Shown: positions 1-10,766, counted from the stretch's first letter. The stretch is 64,000 nucleotides of DNA from a bacterium (GCA_018829445.1 JAHJTV010000017.1:30692-94691); one strand, 5' to 3'. Numbers and translations: made by a program. The notes: generated by a model not told the origin, from the letters alone.

Positions 1-2584
1 TGAAGTTGAGGATCTCCGATCTTAGAGCTTCTTTTTTAAACGAGGGATTTTCGATCTTTGGTATGGATTCAGTCTTTTGAGCCCTGCCGATTGTATCTTT
101 CATGTTGGTTTCCAGACTTTGACGGGCTACCTGTTCAAAAATAGGTTGCAATTCAATGGGAAAGTCGTTCAGTTTTTCGGTTACAAAAAGTTTATAGGGT
201 TCATACAGCTTGACTGCCTGAGCCAAAAGCTGTGTATTCCAGACAACACGTGTATTCACAGGAAGTTCCCTGATCATCTGAGAGCTGGCATTTTCGATAT
301 CAGCAAACTTCATGGCAAAAAAGTCTTCCAGTGCTTTTTTTAAAGTAGCCATTTTGGGGGAGAATTTCAGCTGAACTTTTCCGTTTTCCTGCAGCAACAC
401 TGCACCGGTCAACCTTGTTTCATGCGACATGAGGCTGTATTGCAGCTCCTTATGTTCCAATTCTCCCCGGCGTTTTATTTCCGCATACACGGACTGACCT
501 AGAAATCCTGAATTCTGGATCGATTCCAGTATTTGATCAAACTTGTTACCAAGTTCAAAAGTCGGACTAATCATCCAAACAAATTCCGGTACAGCCATCT
601 CTTTCTCGATCATTTTCAGAGTACCCAGAAGATTTTGAAAACGGACGACAATATTTTGCTCATCCTGGCTGTCAGTTTCACGGTGTATGGTTCTCAGGTT
701 ATCTTTCAAACGAATCAGTTTAAGGTTGATAGGATTTCTTTTATAGGCGCGATCAAAAAACTCCCGGGTTAAATCCCATATTCTGGCATTGACATTTGCA
801 CTCAGAATTTCCGTTCCCACCGGGTTTCCTCGGAGTTTTGCGAGAGCTTCTTCGGAGAAATTCCCTTTCAGGTCTATCCCATACAGGTAGGCAACCACCT
901 GTAAAAATTCCCTTGAGTTTGCCGAACCGGTAACCAGTTGGTTGTTATAAATTGCAATATTTTTCTCAAGTTCTTCCAAAGCTTTTATAAAAGATAGTAG
1001 TTTTTTAAACTCTGCTGTCTTTTCCAATCGAAACCTGTTATCGCCATCGACCTCTTCATCATCCTTGAATTTTCTCTCATTAAATCCCATTGCCCTGACT
1101 TTATTGTTCAGCTCGATATACATCATTCGCATGATGATTTTTTTATATGCTATGGTCATGCAGGAGACCAATTGGGACTGGAGTGTTGAGGTCCAGGAAG
1201 ATGGCATAAAAAAGGAAGTCAGGGCGGAGGGATCTATTTCGGACATGCCATTCAACAGACTCAACCCTTTTTTTTCAAACAGGGAACGATCAATGGTTTT
1301 TTTGTATTCAAGATCAACCAGACTTGTGCTGATGAGGTTAAGTACAGGCAGCATTACCTGCTTTTCATTCCTCAGATTGAAGTATGAATTTATTAATCCA
1401 CCTCCACCCAACAAAAGAGTCACCACAAATGCAATCTGCACCAAACGAAGATTTCTATGTTTGGATAGCATGGTCTGATCGACAATTTTTGCCAGCCCAT
1501 CTTCGAGAAATATTTTCTTATCAAACAGATCTCTGAGAAAAAGAGGTTTGATTTCACCACTTTTCTCTGCTTCATCACTACCGGTTAAATAGATCCCCCG
1601 AAAGAAAAATGGCCGATGAAAGGATGATTCCTTAAAGATATTATTCAAAACAATCTTGGTAGGTTCCAACAAAGTTTTGAATTTTTCAGGAAGTAAAAAG
1701 AGGTTACTGCCATCTTTTATGCTGGGCTTTACTGCAAAAATCTCCATCTGGGTCTGAAACAAGCCCTCATGAATTTTTTTGAAGGCAGTATCCACACTGT
1801 CCACGTTAAAAGCGGTTTCCAGTGAATTGGGATTGCTCCATCCAACAATATTTCGATGAAGGTTTACGGGAAGTTCATGACAATAAGCACCGAACCCGGG
1901 GATACTGTCACATCTGGTAATGAGAACATAGATGGGAAAGTGAATCCCCAACTCTTTTTGTAAATTGCATAGTTTGTTATAGATGATTGTTGTTTTCTGA
2001 TTCACTTTTTCCCTACCATCAGCTTCATTGTCTTCATCCCAGGTCAGATCCTCACAGGGAATGGTTAACACGACACTATCAATCGGACGATTAGGGCGAA
2101 ACCGTTTAATAAATTTTATAATATTATTCCAGCCTGTCTCATTGGAGCTCTTACCGTCCTGTTTTAAAACGAATTCACCTTTCGGTTCAATAACAATTCC
2201 TTTGTCAAAAAACCACCACTGAACGCCTTGTTCCTCTTCCAAACGATTATTTTTTAAACGTCCGATTGGAGTTCCCAAACCGACATTCTTTAAAAGAGTT
2301 GATTTCCCTGAACCCGTTGCACCAATCATTAGAAACCAGGGAAGCTGATATCGGTAATTTCGGCCTGGTATCCTTTGTTTTAAGAAATTAGAGGCTTCCT
2401 TAAAAGAGCTGCGAATTTTTAAAAAGGAATCAAAACGCCTATCTCTTATTAATTTCTCTTCTGCTGAAAGTGAAGCTACTGCTTTCTTATTTGCTCTTCT
2501 TAAGAGGAAAAAAACGAGTCCCAGAAGAATTAGAATGACCGTCAAAGTTGAAATAATTAACCAAAATATGAGGTTCGAAGACAT
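1..2584 (-). CDS. tssM: T6SS inner-membrane protein TssM (IcmF), 3' end beyond window
   Basis: This is the large inner-membrane component of the T6SS membrane complex, which links the cytoplasmic baseplate to the outer membrane through TssL and TssJ-type partners. The reading frame is open from an ATG at 2584 to the window edge (about 861 codons seen; the family is usually 1,100-1,300 residues). I see one N-terminal membrane segment (residues 4-27), a Walker A motif GATGSGKST near residues 85-93, and a second membrane segment near 375-395. The long region after it would be the periplasmic IcmF core. It lies 38 bases downstream of tssL in the same orientation. The Walker motif is present in many but not all TssM proteins. 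The C terminus cannot be judged here. Confidence 0.93.
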   Translation of the reverse strand, partial: MSSNLIFWLIISTLTVILILLGLVFFLLRRANKKAVASLSAEEKLIRDRRFDSFLKIRSSFKEASNFLKQRIPGRNYRYQLPWFLMIGATGSGKSTLLKNVGLGTPIGRLKNNRLEEEQGVQWWFFDKGIVIEPKGEFVLKQDGKSSNETGWNNIIKFIKRFRPNRPIDSVVLTIPCEDLTWDEDNEADGREKVNQKTTIIYNKLCNLQKELGIHFPIYVLITRCDSIPGFGAYCHELPVNLHRNIVGWSNPNSLETAFNVDSVDTAFKKIHEGLFQTQMEIFAVKPSIKDGSNLFLLPEKFKTLLEPTKIVLNNIFKESSFHRPFFFRGIYLTGSDEAEKSGEIKPLFLRDLFDKKIFLEDGLAKIVDQTMLSKHRNLRLVQIAFVVTLLLGGGGLINSYFNLRNEKQVMLPVLNLISTSLVDLEYKKTIDRSLFEKKGLSLLNGMSEIDPSALTSFFMPSSWTSTLQSQLVSCMTIAYKKIIMRMMYIELNNKVRAMGFNERKFKDDEEVDGDNRFRLEKTAEFKKLLSFIKALEELEKNIAIYNNQLVTGSANSREFLQVVAYLYGIDLKGNFSEEALAKLRGNPVGTEILSANVNARIWDLTREFFDRAYKRNPINLKLIRLKDNLRTIHRETDSQDEQNIVVRFQNLLGTLKMIEKEMAVPEFVWMISPTFELGNKFDQILESIQNSGFLGQSVYAEIKRRGELEHKELQYSLMSHETRLTGAVLLQENGKVQLKFSPKMATLKKALEDFFAMKFADIENASSQMIRELPVNTRVVWNTQLLAQAVKLYEPYKLFVTEKLNDFPIELQPIFEQVARQSLETNMKDTIGRAQKTESIPKIENPSFKKEALRSEILNF

Positions 2585-2622
2585 GTTTTATTTTTTACCT
2601 GATTACGGTATTTAACATTAAA

Positions 2623-3399
2623 TCATCCTCCCAATATCTGGGATACAATTTTGCTGATATCATTTGTCATTTGAATCCAAATAATGTGGGAAACACCTAT
2701 AAGTGATATCAATAACAGGAATACGAATCCATACCACTTTTTTAACCCGGGTATCATCATCTTTGATTCTTGTATTAAGGTATTCAGGTATGCTTGAGGG
2801 AATAGTCTCTTATCTTCAGGATTTAAATCAGGCGGGTTTTTGTAAATAAAGGAGTAAATCTGTTCTTTGTAATTATCAATAACTCCGTCATCGTTTACGC
2901 CAAGATATTTTCCCCGGAATCCAAGTGATAAAGCCAGGAGGAACATGGTGGCAAGCTCTGCATAAACCAAATCTCTCTCTTTCAAGAGAGAATCCAGTTT
3001 ATTAAAAAAGATATCTCCGCCGGCATTAGAGCCGAAGAATTTTGTTTCTAACAGAAACTTGCTCCATGCCTCCTGACCTGCCCAATTCATGGTCAAAAAC
3101 ACTTCGTCTGCAATGGCTGTCATAACAAATAGGGCTTCGGAATAAAGCTTATTTCCCATCTCATTCCCTAACCTGTTTGCCGTCAATTGCTGATTTTCAA
3201 ACAGGGTTACCAGTTCCCGATACAACGTGTTCGAGGAAACCGTAATCTTTTCCTCAATTTGCTCAGCTCTCTGCTTAATCTGCTCATTGGAATAGACATA
3301 ATTCCCTGATTGAGCGCATTCCTTAAGCCTTTCCAGGGTTATGTGGAATTCCCTAAAAAACTCCAAAAGTAATCTATCTTGCCTGTCAGAATCAGTCAT
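2623..3399 (-). CDS. tssL: T6SS protein TssL (DotU family), short form
   Basis: DotU/TssL is the cytoplasm-facing inner-membrane partner of TssM. The 258-residue protein has the helical DotU domain, including the family-like stretch around AIADEVFLTMNWAGQEAW. A single C-terminal membrane segment lies at about residues 221-243, followed by a short periplasmic tail. It lacks the OmpA-like peptidoglycan-binding extension of some TssL proteins, so anchoring to the cell wall must come from elsewhere. Its place directly before tssM in the operon supports the call. No clear Shine-Dalgarno sequence is visible before the ATG. Confidence 0.93.
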   Translation of the reverse strand: MTDSDRQDRLLLEFFREFHITLERLKECAQSGNYVYSNEQIKQRAEQIEEKITVSSNTLYRELVTLFENQQLTANRLGNEMGNKLYSEALFVMTAIADEVFLTMNWAGQEAWSKFLLETKFFGSNAGGDIFFNKLDSLLKERDLVYAELATMFLLALSLGFRGKYLGVNDDGVIDNYKEQIYSFIYKNPPDLNPEDKRLFPQAYLNTLIQESKMMIPGLKKWYGFVFLLLISLIGVSHIIWIQMTNDISKIVSQILGG

Positions 3400-3463
3400 A
3401 TTGAGATTTTTAGATAGTGTTTGGCCTAAAGATCCCTTTTATCCCTGGTCAAAAAGGGTCTTC

Positions 3464-5152
3464 CTATAAACAAAGATTATCAGCCTGCACTATCTGCAAT
3501 GCAGAACACACATCCAATTCGCAAGCTTTTTTATAATCAATGCACATTTGGTCTTTCTTGCCAATTTTCATATAAACATCACCTCGATAGACATAACCTT
3601 TTGGATTTGCTGTATCCAAGCGAATTGACTGGTTGAAATCACGTAACGCTTTGTCATATTGCTTGAGTTCGAAGTATATCAGGCCCCGATTTCCAAATGC
3701 CCTGCTATATTGTGGATCTATTTGTATCGCTTTATTAAAGCATGATAACAGTTCCTCATGAGAAGCCTCCCCACCTCTTTTTAAAGCTAACCCATTCTCG
3801 ACCCAATCTTTAGCAGTTAATTGTTTACTTTTATCTTCAAGAGAATCTAACAGAGATTGAACACTTTCCCTGTATTTCCCATTGGGAAATTCATCAAGAT
3901 AACCCTTGTAGTCTTTTGTTGTATTGGTAGCGACTATGGTATCAAACCAGGCTTTTTCCCGCAGTTTTTTGACTTGGGGAAGATATTCACCAAAAGGAAA
4001 TACTTTAATATAACTGTCATAATCTTCGACCCGGTTTGAGATCCTGGCTTTTTCAAACATCCGTTTTTCTTTCAGCGCTTTTACTTCAACGGCATAAGAT
4101 CCAGCAGGGTATTGTTTTAGATAGTCATCATAAAAATCAACGACATTAGCCTTTTGAGCTTGATTGTATACCAGAGACTCCCGTTGCATATTGGCCTCTT
4201 TGAGATAATGGCCCTGGGGAAAATTGCTGAGATACTCATCATAGGCTTGCACCGTGTTCAACTTTTCCGCTTTTTCATATTGAAGTTTTTCTTTGGAAGC
4301 CATTATCTGGGTTAAATAACTTCCTTTCGGATATTCTTTCAGATAATTATTATACTCATCGAGGGTATTTTCGTTTTTGGCTGTATTGAACATAGCCCTC
4401 TCACGGAGCTTTTGTACAAGCGGCTCAAATTTACCCTGTGGGAACTGATTTAGATAGTCATCAAAAGCCTCTACCGAATTCTGACGTCTGGCATGTTCGA
4501 ACCAGGCTTTTTCTTTTAACTGATTAACCCTCACTGTATACTTCCCTTCTGGATATTCGATAAGGTAATCATTATATCCCTGGATAGTATTTTGACGTTT
4601 AATCTGTTCAAAAAAGACCTGTTCCCTGATCCTTTTGACACCATCAATATAAATCTCATTATTGCCGTCATCCAAAAACTCGTTACAAGCTTCAATGGTG
4701 TTTTCCTTCTTGACCTGTTGGAACCAGGCTTGCTCTTTTAACTCCTTTACTTTGTGAATAAATTTCCCGGTCGGATATTCCTCCAGATATCGATCATAGG
4801 CGCCAATGGTATTGGTAAGAATAAACGTTCTCCTGGTTTTCCGATAGGTTGCTTCATCTGCAAACTCGCTGTCACCATAATCGGCAAGAAACTGTTTATA
4901 AGCCTCAAGAGAATCCTGCTGTTTTACAGTATCAAAAGCTTTTTTATTCCTAAGTGTTAAAGCTTCCTCTGTAAACTCACTATCGCTGTATTTATCAAGA
5001 AATTCGGAATAAGCCTGGAATGTGTTCCTTTGCTTGGCCTTTAAAAATGCACTCTCCGCACAACCCACTAACCCGACTGTTACAAGAATTAATAAGCCTA
5101 TTGTCCCTTGTTTTTTTACCCCGGTTAAGATTCTTTTAAATGCTGTTTTCAT
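3464..5152 (-). CDS. T6SS-operon lipoprotein with eleven 37-residue helical repeats and C-terminal TPRs
   Basis: I do not recognise a named family for the whole 562-residue protein. It starts with a lipoprotein signal peptide: basic N terminus, hydrophobic stretch 17-30 and lipobox LVGC with Cys31. The next residue is Ala, which predicts outer-membrane sorting. From about residue 36 to 440 there are eleven near-identical-length repeats of about 37 residues. The core pattern is NT-x3-Y-x2-YL-x2-(F/Y)P-x-G-x-(Y/F), like the TPR variants of BamD/YbgF-type proteins. Residues from about 450 on form ordinary TPRs. It sits between clpV and tssL, where a TssJ outer-membrane lipoprotein might be expected, and no TssJ is seen. 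A role as scaffold or TssJ substitute is inference. Confidence 0.75.
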   Translation of the reverse strand: MKTAFKRILTGVKKQGTIGLLILVTVGLVGCAESAFLKAKQRNTFQAYSEFLDKYSDSEFTEEALTLRNKKAFDTVKQQDSLEAYKQFLADYGDSEFADEATYRKTRRTFILTNTIGAYDRYLEEYPTGKFIHKVKELKEQAWFQQVKKENTIEACNEFLDDGNNEIYIDGVKRIREQVFFEQIKRQNTIQGYNDYLIEYPEGKYTVRVNQLKEKAWFEHARRQNSVEAFDDYLNQFPQGKFEPLVQKLRERAMFNTAKNENTLDEYNNYLKEYPKGSYLTQIMASKEKLQYEKAEKLNTVQAYDEYLSNFPQGHYLKEANMQRESLVYNQAQKANVVDFYDDYLKQYPAGSYAVEVKALKEKRMFEKARISNRVEDYDSYIKVFPFGEYLPQVKKLREKAWFDTIVATNTTKDYKGYLDEFPNGKYRESVQSLLDSLEDKSKQLTAKDWVENGLALKRGGEASHEELLSCFNKAIQIDPQYSRAFGNRGLIYFELKQYDKALRDFNQSIRLDTANPKGYVYRGDVYMKIGKKDQMCIDYKKACELDVCSALQIVQADNLCL

Positions 5153-5199
5153 GGTTTTATTTTTTGTTGCTGAATTAAGGGAACGTTATGTCCGGTTGC

Positions 5200-5523
5200 C
5201 TAATCCGTTTTGGGTTGACTGATATTGGGTAATTCTGCCGTGGGTGCTACCTCTTTGAATTCGGGAGATGCTGCCTTCGGCTTGGTTTCTGTCACCAGTT
5301 CCGGATTTTTGGTGTCAACCTTGACTGCTGTGCCTGCTTGAACACTCTCATTCTTATTGGATGAAGAGCCAACTGTTTCAATTTGTTTTTGGGCTTCCGG
5401 ATTAGATCTTTCGATATTAAGGCCGGTTAATAAGCCAAGGAAAAAAATCAACATAAAAAGAATAAATGTACTACTTAACAGAATGACAATCGACTTTTTT
5501 TCAAAACTATATTCCGCTGTCAT
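5200..5523 (-). CDS. Small single-pass membrane protein in T6SS operon, unknown function
   Basis: This 107-residue protein has a short cytoplasmic N terminus, one strong membrane helix (about residues 11-35) and a low-complexity Lys/Pro/Glu/Thr-rich tail that should lie in the periplasm. The N-terminal helix resembles those of SPOR-domain proteins, but no SPOR domain follows. It lies between clpV (65 bases upstream) and the repeat lipoprotein (47 bases downstream) in one orientation, so it is probably co-transcribed with the T6SS. Its function is unknown; an accessory role in the membrane complex is a guess. Confidence 0.6.
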   Translation of the reverse strand: MTAEYSFEKKSIVILLSSTFILFMLIFFLGLLTGLNIERSNPEAQKQIETVGSSSNKNESVQAGTAVKVDTKNPELVTETKPKAASPEFKEVAPTAELPNISQPKTD

Positions 5524-5588
5524 AAGATAAATTATACCTCAAATATAGACTCCGGTTTAAATGGCGGTTATTGCAATAGGTGATCTCT

Positions 5589-8231
5589 TTACTGCACTTC
5601 ATAAGAAAAAGATCCTTGCTCATCCAGGGATACCTTTACTTTTTCAAAAGCGAGTCCTTCGGCCATTCTTGTTAGAATTTTGGTTGATAGCTCCGGTAAA
5701 AGATGGTTAGTCAGGATATTATCTATATTCCTGGCTCCGCTATCAACTTCCGTGCAACGTGAGGCTACCGTATCGATTAAAATCGGATTAAATTCAAGCA
5801 GTGCACTATTGTATTCCCAAAACCTTTTTTTTATTTTTTCCAGCTTCAATGTTACAATCTGTTCGATCTGTTCTTTACCGAGATGATAATAGGGAATAAC
5901 TACCAATCGTCCCAACAGTGCGGGCTTAAAATGCTGAAGCAATTGAGGTCGTACCTGTTCGACCAGAATATCGGGATCGGGAGGATCTGCCCGGTTTAAA
6001 CAAAGTTCAGCGATTACATCAGACCCGATATTGGACGTTAAGAGAATCACTGTATTTTTAAAATCGATGCGCGTGCCCTCCCCATCTTCAATAGTTCCTT
6101 TGTCAAACACCTGATAAAAAAGCTCCATCACATCCGGGTGTGCTTTTTCCACTTCATCGAGTAAAACGACACTGAAAGGTTGACGTCTAACTGCCTCAGT
6201 TAAAATACCACCTGTTCCGAATCCAACATATCCTGGAGGAGCTCCTTTCAGTGAAGAAACTGTGTGGGCTTCCTGATATTCCGACATATTGACTGTAATG
6301 ACGTTTTCCTCACCTCCATAAAGCAGCTCTGAGAGAGTCAATGCTGTTTCTGTTTTGCCTACACCACTGGGCCCAACCAACAGAAACACTCCAATCGGTT
6401 TTCCAGGATCGTCTAAACGCGCCCTTGAGGTTCTAATGCGACGACTGATTGCAGCCAAAGCATGACTCTGCCCGATTAACCGTTTCTCCATCATCTCCTT
6501 CAAATTCAGAATCGATTTAATCTCATCAGTCATCATTTTTCCAACTGGAATTCCGGTCCAGCCGGAAACTATGGAAGCTACAATATCAGAATCGACCTCA
6601 ATATGAGCCATTGGAGCATTATCCTGTACCAACTTTAGTGCTTCTCTTGCATGTTTAAGAGATAGATTAATCTCAGTATTCTCCACATCACATCCTCTTT
6701 TTTCCACCAATTCCGCATTCATCTCCTTAATCTTATTCAGTAGCTTTTTCTCCTCCTCCCAACGGACTTCCAGTAATTGTAATTTCTTTTGATTCCGTTC
6801 TTTTTCTTCAAACAGGGTTTGAAATTTAATACCATTTTCTCCAGTAACGGCATTTTCACCTTTCATGATTGCTATTTCCCGTTCCAATATCTTTAGTCTT
6901 CGTATAACATCTTCAATTACTGCCGGGGTTGAGTCCTGCCCCACTGCAACTCTGGCGCAAGCTGTATCCAGAAGACTGACGGCTTTGTCCGGAAGTCGCC
7001 TTCCGGAGATATAGCGATGAGATAGTTTAACTGCATCAACCACCGCCTCATCAATAATTCGAACCTTATGATAGTTTTCCAGAGACCTGGCCACACTTCG
7101 CAGCATCTCAATCGCCTGACCAGGTTCAGGCTCCTCCACTTTGATCACCTGAAATCGACGAACCAGGGCATGGTCCTTCTCGAAATACTTTTTATACTCA
7201 CTCCAGGTTGTCGCTGCAATAGTACGAAGTTCGCCCCTGGCTAAGGCGGGTTTTAAAAGATTAGCCGCATCATTCTGACCTGCCTGCCCGCCAGCTCCAA
7301 TTAATGTATGGGCTTCGTCTACAAAAAGGATGATCGGTGAGGGAGAAGATTTTACCTCATTGATAACATCCTTCAGCCTCTGTTCAAATTCTCCCTTAAC
7401 CCCGGCACCTGCCTGCATTAACCCCAGATCCAAAACATGGATGGAAACATCTCTGAGTGTTTGGGGAACGTCTCCACTCAGTATTCTCAAAGCAAATCCC
7501 TCCACTATTGCCGTTTTCCCTACTCCCGCATCTCCTGTTAAAATGGGGTTGTTTTGGCGCCTTCTCATGAGAATATCAATGATCTGCCGGATTTCCCTAT
7601 CTCTGCCTTCCACCGGATCTATCTCCCCTGCCTTCGCCTTTTTACTCAAATTAACAGTAAACCGGTCTAAAACCCTCGTATTGCCGTTTTCTGTATTAGT
7701 TTGAAAACCTTTGCCATCGTCCATCTGGAAATGGTTATGAGACGTCACAACTCCACTTTCTTGAGACTGGTCCAGGATTTGCCTAAGATTATCCCCCAGG
7801 TTTTTAAACGGAATCTGGAGCAGTGAGGGAATGGATTCCAATACCACTCCCCTCAATGTTTGATTGGATAATAGACCCATTATAACAGCACCGGAGCGAA
7901 TGGTATTCTCGCCGAAATTCATTGAAGCAATCATCCAAGCCTCCTCCAGCAAAATGACAATCTGGGGTGACATGGCAGGAGTCCTGGCATTTCCTCTTTT
8001 TAAGTGATCAATGGTTTGCGAACATTGTCGCATTGGTTTTTCCGGATCGATGTTGTAATGATTTAAAATGACCCGAACATCCGTTTCCTTGTTCTCCAAT
8101 AACTTTAAGATAAAATGCTCCAGTTCAACATTAAAGTTGGTATTGGAGACACAAATCTCGGCTGCTTTCTGAACCGCCTGGTGACACACCGGATTCAACT
8201 TTTTTATTAATGCTTCTAATTCGGTATTCAT
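5589..8231 (-). CDS. clpV: T6SS sheath-disassembly ATPase ClpV (TssH)
   Basis: ClpV is the AAA+ unfoldase that recycles contracted TssB/TssC sheaths in the cytoplasm. The start is placed at the ATG at 8231 because the residues from there ([13 protein letters not shown]) align with the usual ClpV N terminus; the frame is open for 11 more codons upstream. The 880-residue protein has an N domain (1-155), AAA1 with Walker A at 233-240 and Walker B ILFVDEAH at 301-308, and a middle coiled coil at about 465-535. AAA2 has Walker A at 620-627 and a second Walker B ([11 protein letters not shown]). The [19 protein letters not shown] stretch is typical of ClpV rather than ClpB. It follows hcp in the operon. 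Confidence 0.95.
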   Translation of the reverse strand: MNTELEALIKKLNPVCHQAVQKAAEICVSNTNFNVELEHFILKLLENKETDVRVILNHYNIDPEKPMRQCSQTIDHLKRGNARTPAMSPQIVILLEEAWMIASMNFGENTIRSGAVIMGLLSNQTLRGVVLESIPSLLQIPFKNLGDNLRQILDQSQESGVVTSHNHFQMDDGKGFQTNTENGNTRVLDRFTVNLSKKAKAGEIDPVEGRDREIRQIIDILMRRRQNNPILTGDAGVGKTAIVEGFALRILSGDVPQTLRDVSIHVLDLGLMQAGAGVKGEFEQRLKDVINEVKSSPSPIILFVDEAHTLIGAGGQAGQNDAANLLKPALARGELRTIAATTWSEYKKYFEKDHALVRRFQVIKVEEPEPGQAIEMLRSVARSLENYHKVRIIDEAVVDAVKLSHRYISGRRLPDKAVSLLDTACARVAVGQDSTPAVIEDVIRRLKILEREIAIMKGENAVTGENGIKFQTLFEEKERNQKKLQLLEVRWEEEKKLLNKIKEMNAELVEKRGCDVENTEINLSLKHAREALKLVQDNAPMAHIEVDSDIVASIVSGWTGIPVGKMMTDEIKSILNLKEMMEKRLIGQSHALAAISRRIRTSRARLDDPGKPIGVFLLVGPSGVGKTETALTLSELLYGGEENVITVNMSEYQEAHTVSSLKGAPPGYVGFGTGGILTEAVRRQPFSVVLLDEVEKAHPDVMELFYQVFDKGTIEDGEGTRIDFKNTVILLTSNIGSDVIAELCLNRADPPDPDILVEQVRPQLLQHFKPALLGRLVVIPYYHLGKEQIEQIVTLKLEKIKKRFWEYNSALLEFNPILIDTVASRCTEVDSGARNIDNILTNHLLPELSTKILTRMAEGLAFEKVKVSLDEQGSFSYEVQ

Positions 8232-8519
8232 TTTTAGCAGGTTGAAAACAACAGAGTAATACACCCCGGATCTGAGCTGTGAGAACTACACATTCAGGCT
8301 GTAAGTATTTTTTAATAAAAACAAAATTTTACATTTATTTATGCATGCTGTTGACAAAACAGCTGACCTAACTTTCCGGGATCTATGATAAAAACAGAAA
8401 GTTTAGAGCCACGACTAATAAACAGCTCCTTAATCTATACAAAGCACTGTCTTTTTCGACATTACGAATTAACGCAAATAAACTTGCAGCTCTAAACCCC
8501 ATTAAGTTAAATCGAATCT

Positions 8520-9047
8520 CTAACTGATATTACCCGTCTCCAGATTCATGGCGACGGGTAATTCTCCTGTACCCTGCCCCGTATCATCCACAGGTGTATA
8601 AGAATATTTGACCATCCCGTAGTCCAATGCCAGCTCTTCCAAAGGAATCACTTGGTTCGGACTATCACTGAGCTTATGATCAGCAATCACCACCTTGTCC
8701 AGTTCGACATACATATACTTAACATCCGAATTGTATGAGCTGATGGTCATTTTATTGATTTGAGCGCCTTTCCAGCATTTCTTCAACAATTCAGTAGTTG
8801 TAGAATCTATCTGTTTTAACACCGTAATCTTTCCGTGCTTTGCTTTTCCGGCAGATGCTGTATTACCTGCAGATCGAGCCAACTGTGTCGGTTGGTTAAA
8901 GGAGTGACTCCAACCCAACAATTCCACCGAACCCTCTTCACCTGCATAGGTACTTGGCCCTTCCATACCGTCGATTTTAACAAATGTCCTTACGGCTTTG
9001 TTCTCAATGTCGGCTTTGGAAACTGTCATCGGCGTTTCGTTTGCCAT
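8520..9047 (-). CDS. hcp: T6SS inner-tube protein Hcp (TssD), operon copy
   Basis: Hcp forms the stacked hexameric rings of the secreted T6SS tube. The 175-residue protein fits the Hcp fold: GMEGPS-type first strand, SVELLGWSHSFNQP, the conserved KHGKITVLKQID strand, and a late beta strand with LDYGMVKYSYTP. A strong Shine-Dalgarno AAGGAG lies seven bases before the ATG, as expected for a highly made structural protein. It lies between tssC and clpV. Its sequence differs strongly from the second Hcp at 15563-16027, so the two tubes or cargo specificities may differ. Confidence 0.93.
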   Translation of the reverse strand: MANETPMTVSKADIENKAVRTFVKIDGMEGPSTYAGEEGSVELLGWSHSFNQPTQLARSAGNTASAGKAKHGKITVLKQIDSTTTELLKKCWKGAQINKMTISSYNSDVKYMYVELDKVVIADHKLSDSPNQVIPLEELALDYGMVKYSYTPVDDTGQGTGELPVAMNLETGNIS

Positions 9048-9223
9048 TTTTTCTCCTTGAAAAATATTAAAGGTATTCGATCAGCAATAATGACTCCCCT
9101 GCACTATTCTCCCAAAACAATCGAATTAAATTACTATCAATCGTTTCCAAAGGGATTGGCAGGCAATTCAGTACTGCTTACAAAATTGGTATGTAAAATA
9201 ATAATATTGCCCTATGTATTTAA

Positions 9224-10720
9224 TTACCCCGTAGGAGCGGGCAGTTCTGCCACGAGTCTGATGGATGTGGTTAATTCCTCCAATTGAAAATGAGGTCTTA
9301 AAAAAACAATTGCTTTAAAAACACCAATTTTGCCCTCAACCTCACTCACATCTACTCTTCCTTCTCTTAAGGGGTATTCCGCTTTTAGTTCCGGCCCCGC
9401 ATCATCGGCTAACAAAATATAGTTCGCCAGCCAGTTGTTGAGATAATCCGAGATCTGTTCTTTAGTTGCGAAGGAACCGACCTTGTCTCGCATGATTACT
9501 TTGAGATAGTGAGCAAACCTGGAGGATGCCAGAATATAGGGTAACATCGAAGATATCTGTGCATTCTCGTTTGCCTCATCCAGATTGTAGATTTTAGGCT
9601 TATTGGTGGTCTGTCCGCCAAAAAAAGCAGCCTGATCCGTGTTTTTACAATGGACCAGACTGATAAAACCCAGATCATTCAGTTCTTTTTCCCTACGATC
9701 AGTAATAGGGGTTTCGGTTGGACATTTCAGTTCTATATCACCATTTTCAGTCAAAAAATTATGTGTCGGCAGGTTCTCAACCAATCCTCCACCTTCAACT
9801 CCCCTGATAGCAGCACACCACTTGTATTTTGAAAAGGCCGACGTAATTCGGGCTCCAAGAGCATACGCTGCATTACCCCATAAATACTTGCTATGATCGC
9901 TGCCGTTCACATCTTCCACAAAGTTAAGATGCTCAACCGGTTCCGAGTCCGGGCCATAAGGTTGTCTTAACAGAATATGAGGAAGCACCAGCGAAACAAA
10001 ACGGGAGTCTTCTGATTCCCTGAATGTTCGCCATTTTGCCAGTTCGGCACTCTCAAAAATCTTTGAGAGATCGTGGGGATTGTTTAATTCCGTGAAGGAA
10101 TCCATATCAAACAGTTTTGAATCCGCAGCAGCAATAAATGGAGAGTGGGCTGCCGCAGCCACGTGTGATATTCTCTCTAATAGTGACATGTCCCTTGGAT
10201 GACGACCAAATGAGTAATCTCCGATTAACACACTGTACGGTGTTCCTCCGAAGGTCCCGTATTCCGACTCATATATTTTCTTGAACAGGGCACTCTGATC
10301 AAACTCCATGGCCTTTTCCAGGTCATTTATCAGCTCATTCTTTGAGATATTTAAGACTCTCAATTTTAAGGTAGAACCTGTTTCAGTATTTTTAACCATG
10401 TATTCCAGGCCTTTCCAGGTTGCTTCTATTTTTTGAAACAGTTCGGCATGGAGAATCTCATTCAGCTGGGCGCCGATCAGATTATCTATCTGTCTGATCC
10501 GTTCCCTGATGGTTGCATTCAACCCTCGATCAACCACCATCCCTTCATCCAATACCTGACGGGCAAATTCACCCAGCAGATCTTTGGCATAGGTTTGCTG
10601 CAGTTCGTCCTTTGCCATTTTCCCCTCTTGTACAATCTTGTCGATCAAACCCAATTCTCCTGATCCCAAAGACTGTTTTCCCGCCGCAGCAGGTTTAACT
10701 TCTTTATTTGAAGTGGCCAT
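9224..10720 (-). CDS. tssC: T6SS sheath large subunit TssC (VipB/ImpD), main copy
   Basis: TssC pairs with TssB to form the contractile sheath around the Hcp tube. The 498-residue protein shows hallmark blocks YESEYGTFGGTPYSVLIGDY (about 150-169), WRTFRESEDSRFVSLVLPH, and LWGNAAYALGARI, plus the C-terminal IRLVAELP segment used in sheath interlinking. A good ribosome site (AAAGGA) precedes the ATG. It lies 46 bases after tssB, the standard pair. The 176-base gap to hcp is larger than other gaps in the operon and could hold an internal promoter, but I see no clear one. Confidence 0.96.
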   Translation of the reverse strand: MATSNKEVKPAAAGKQSLGSGELGLIDKIVQEGKMAKDELQQTYAKDLLGEFARQVLDEGMVVDRGLNATIRERIRQIDNLIGAQLNEILHAELFQKIEATWKGLEYMVKNTETGSTLKLRVLNISKNELINDLEKAMEFDQSALFKKIYESEYGTFGGTPYSVLIGDYSFGRHPRDMSLLERISHVAAAAHSPFIAAADSKLFDMDSFTELNNPHDLSKIFESAELAKWRTFRESEDSRFVSLVLPHILLRQPYGPDSEPVEHLNFVEDVNGSDHSKYLWGNAAYALGARITSAFSKYKWCAAIRGVEGGGLVENLPTHNFLTENGDIELKCPTETPITDRREKELNDLGFISLVHCKNTDQAAFFGGQTTNKPKIYNLDEANENAQISSMLPYILASSRFAHYLKVIMRDKVGSFATKEQISDYLNNWLANYILLADDAGPELKAEYPLREGRVDVSEVEGKIGVFKAIVFLRPHFQLEELTTSIRLVAELPAPTG

Positions 10721-10766
10721 TACTTTCCTTTAGATAAAGGTTTAAAAATTAAAACTGGTCTGGTAA

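Noticed and set aside
8347..8363. GCTGTT-GACAA-AACAGC hairpin between hcp and clpV
   Set aside because: Six pairs only, no T-run in the direction of transcription, and the genes on both sides are likely co-transcribed.
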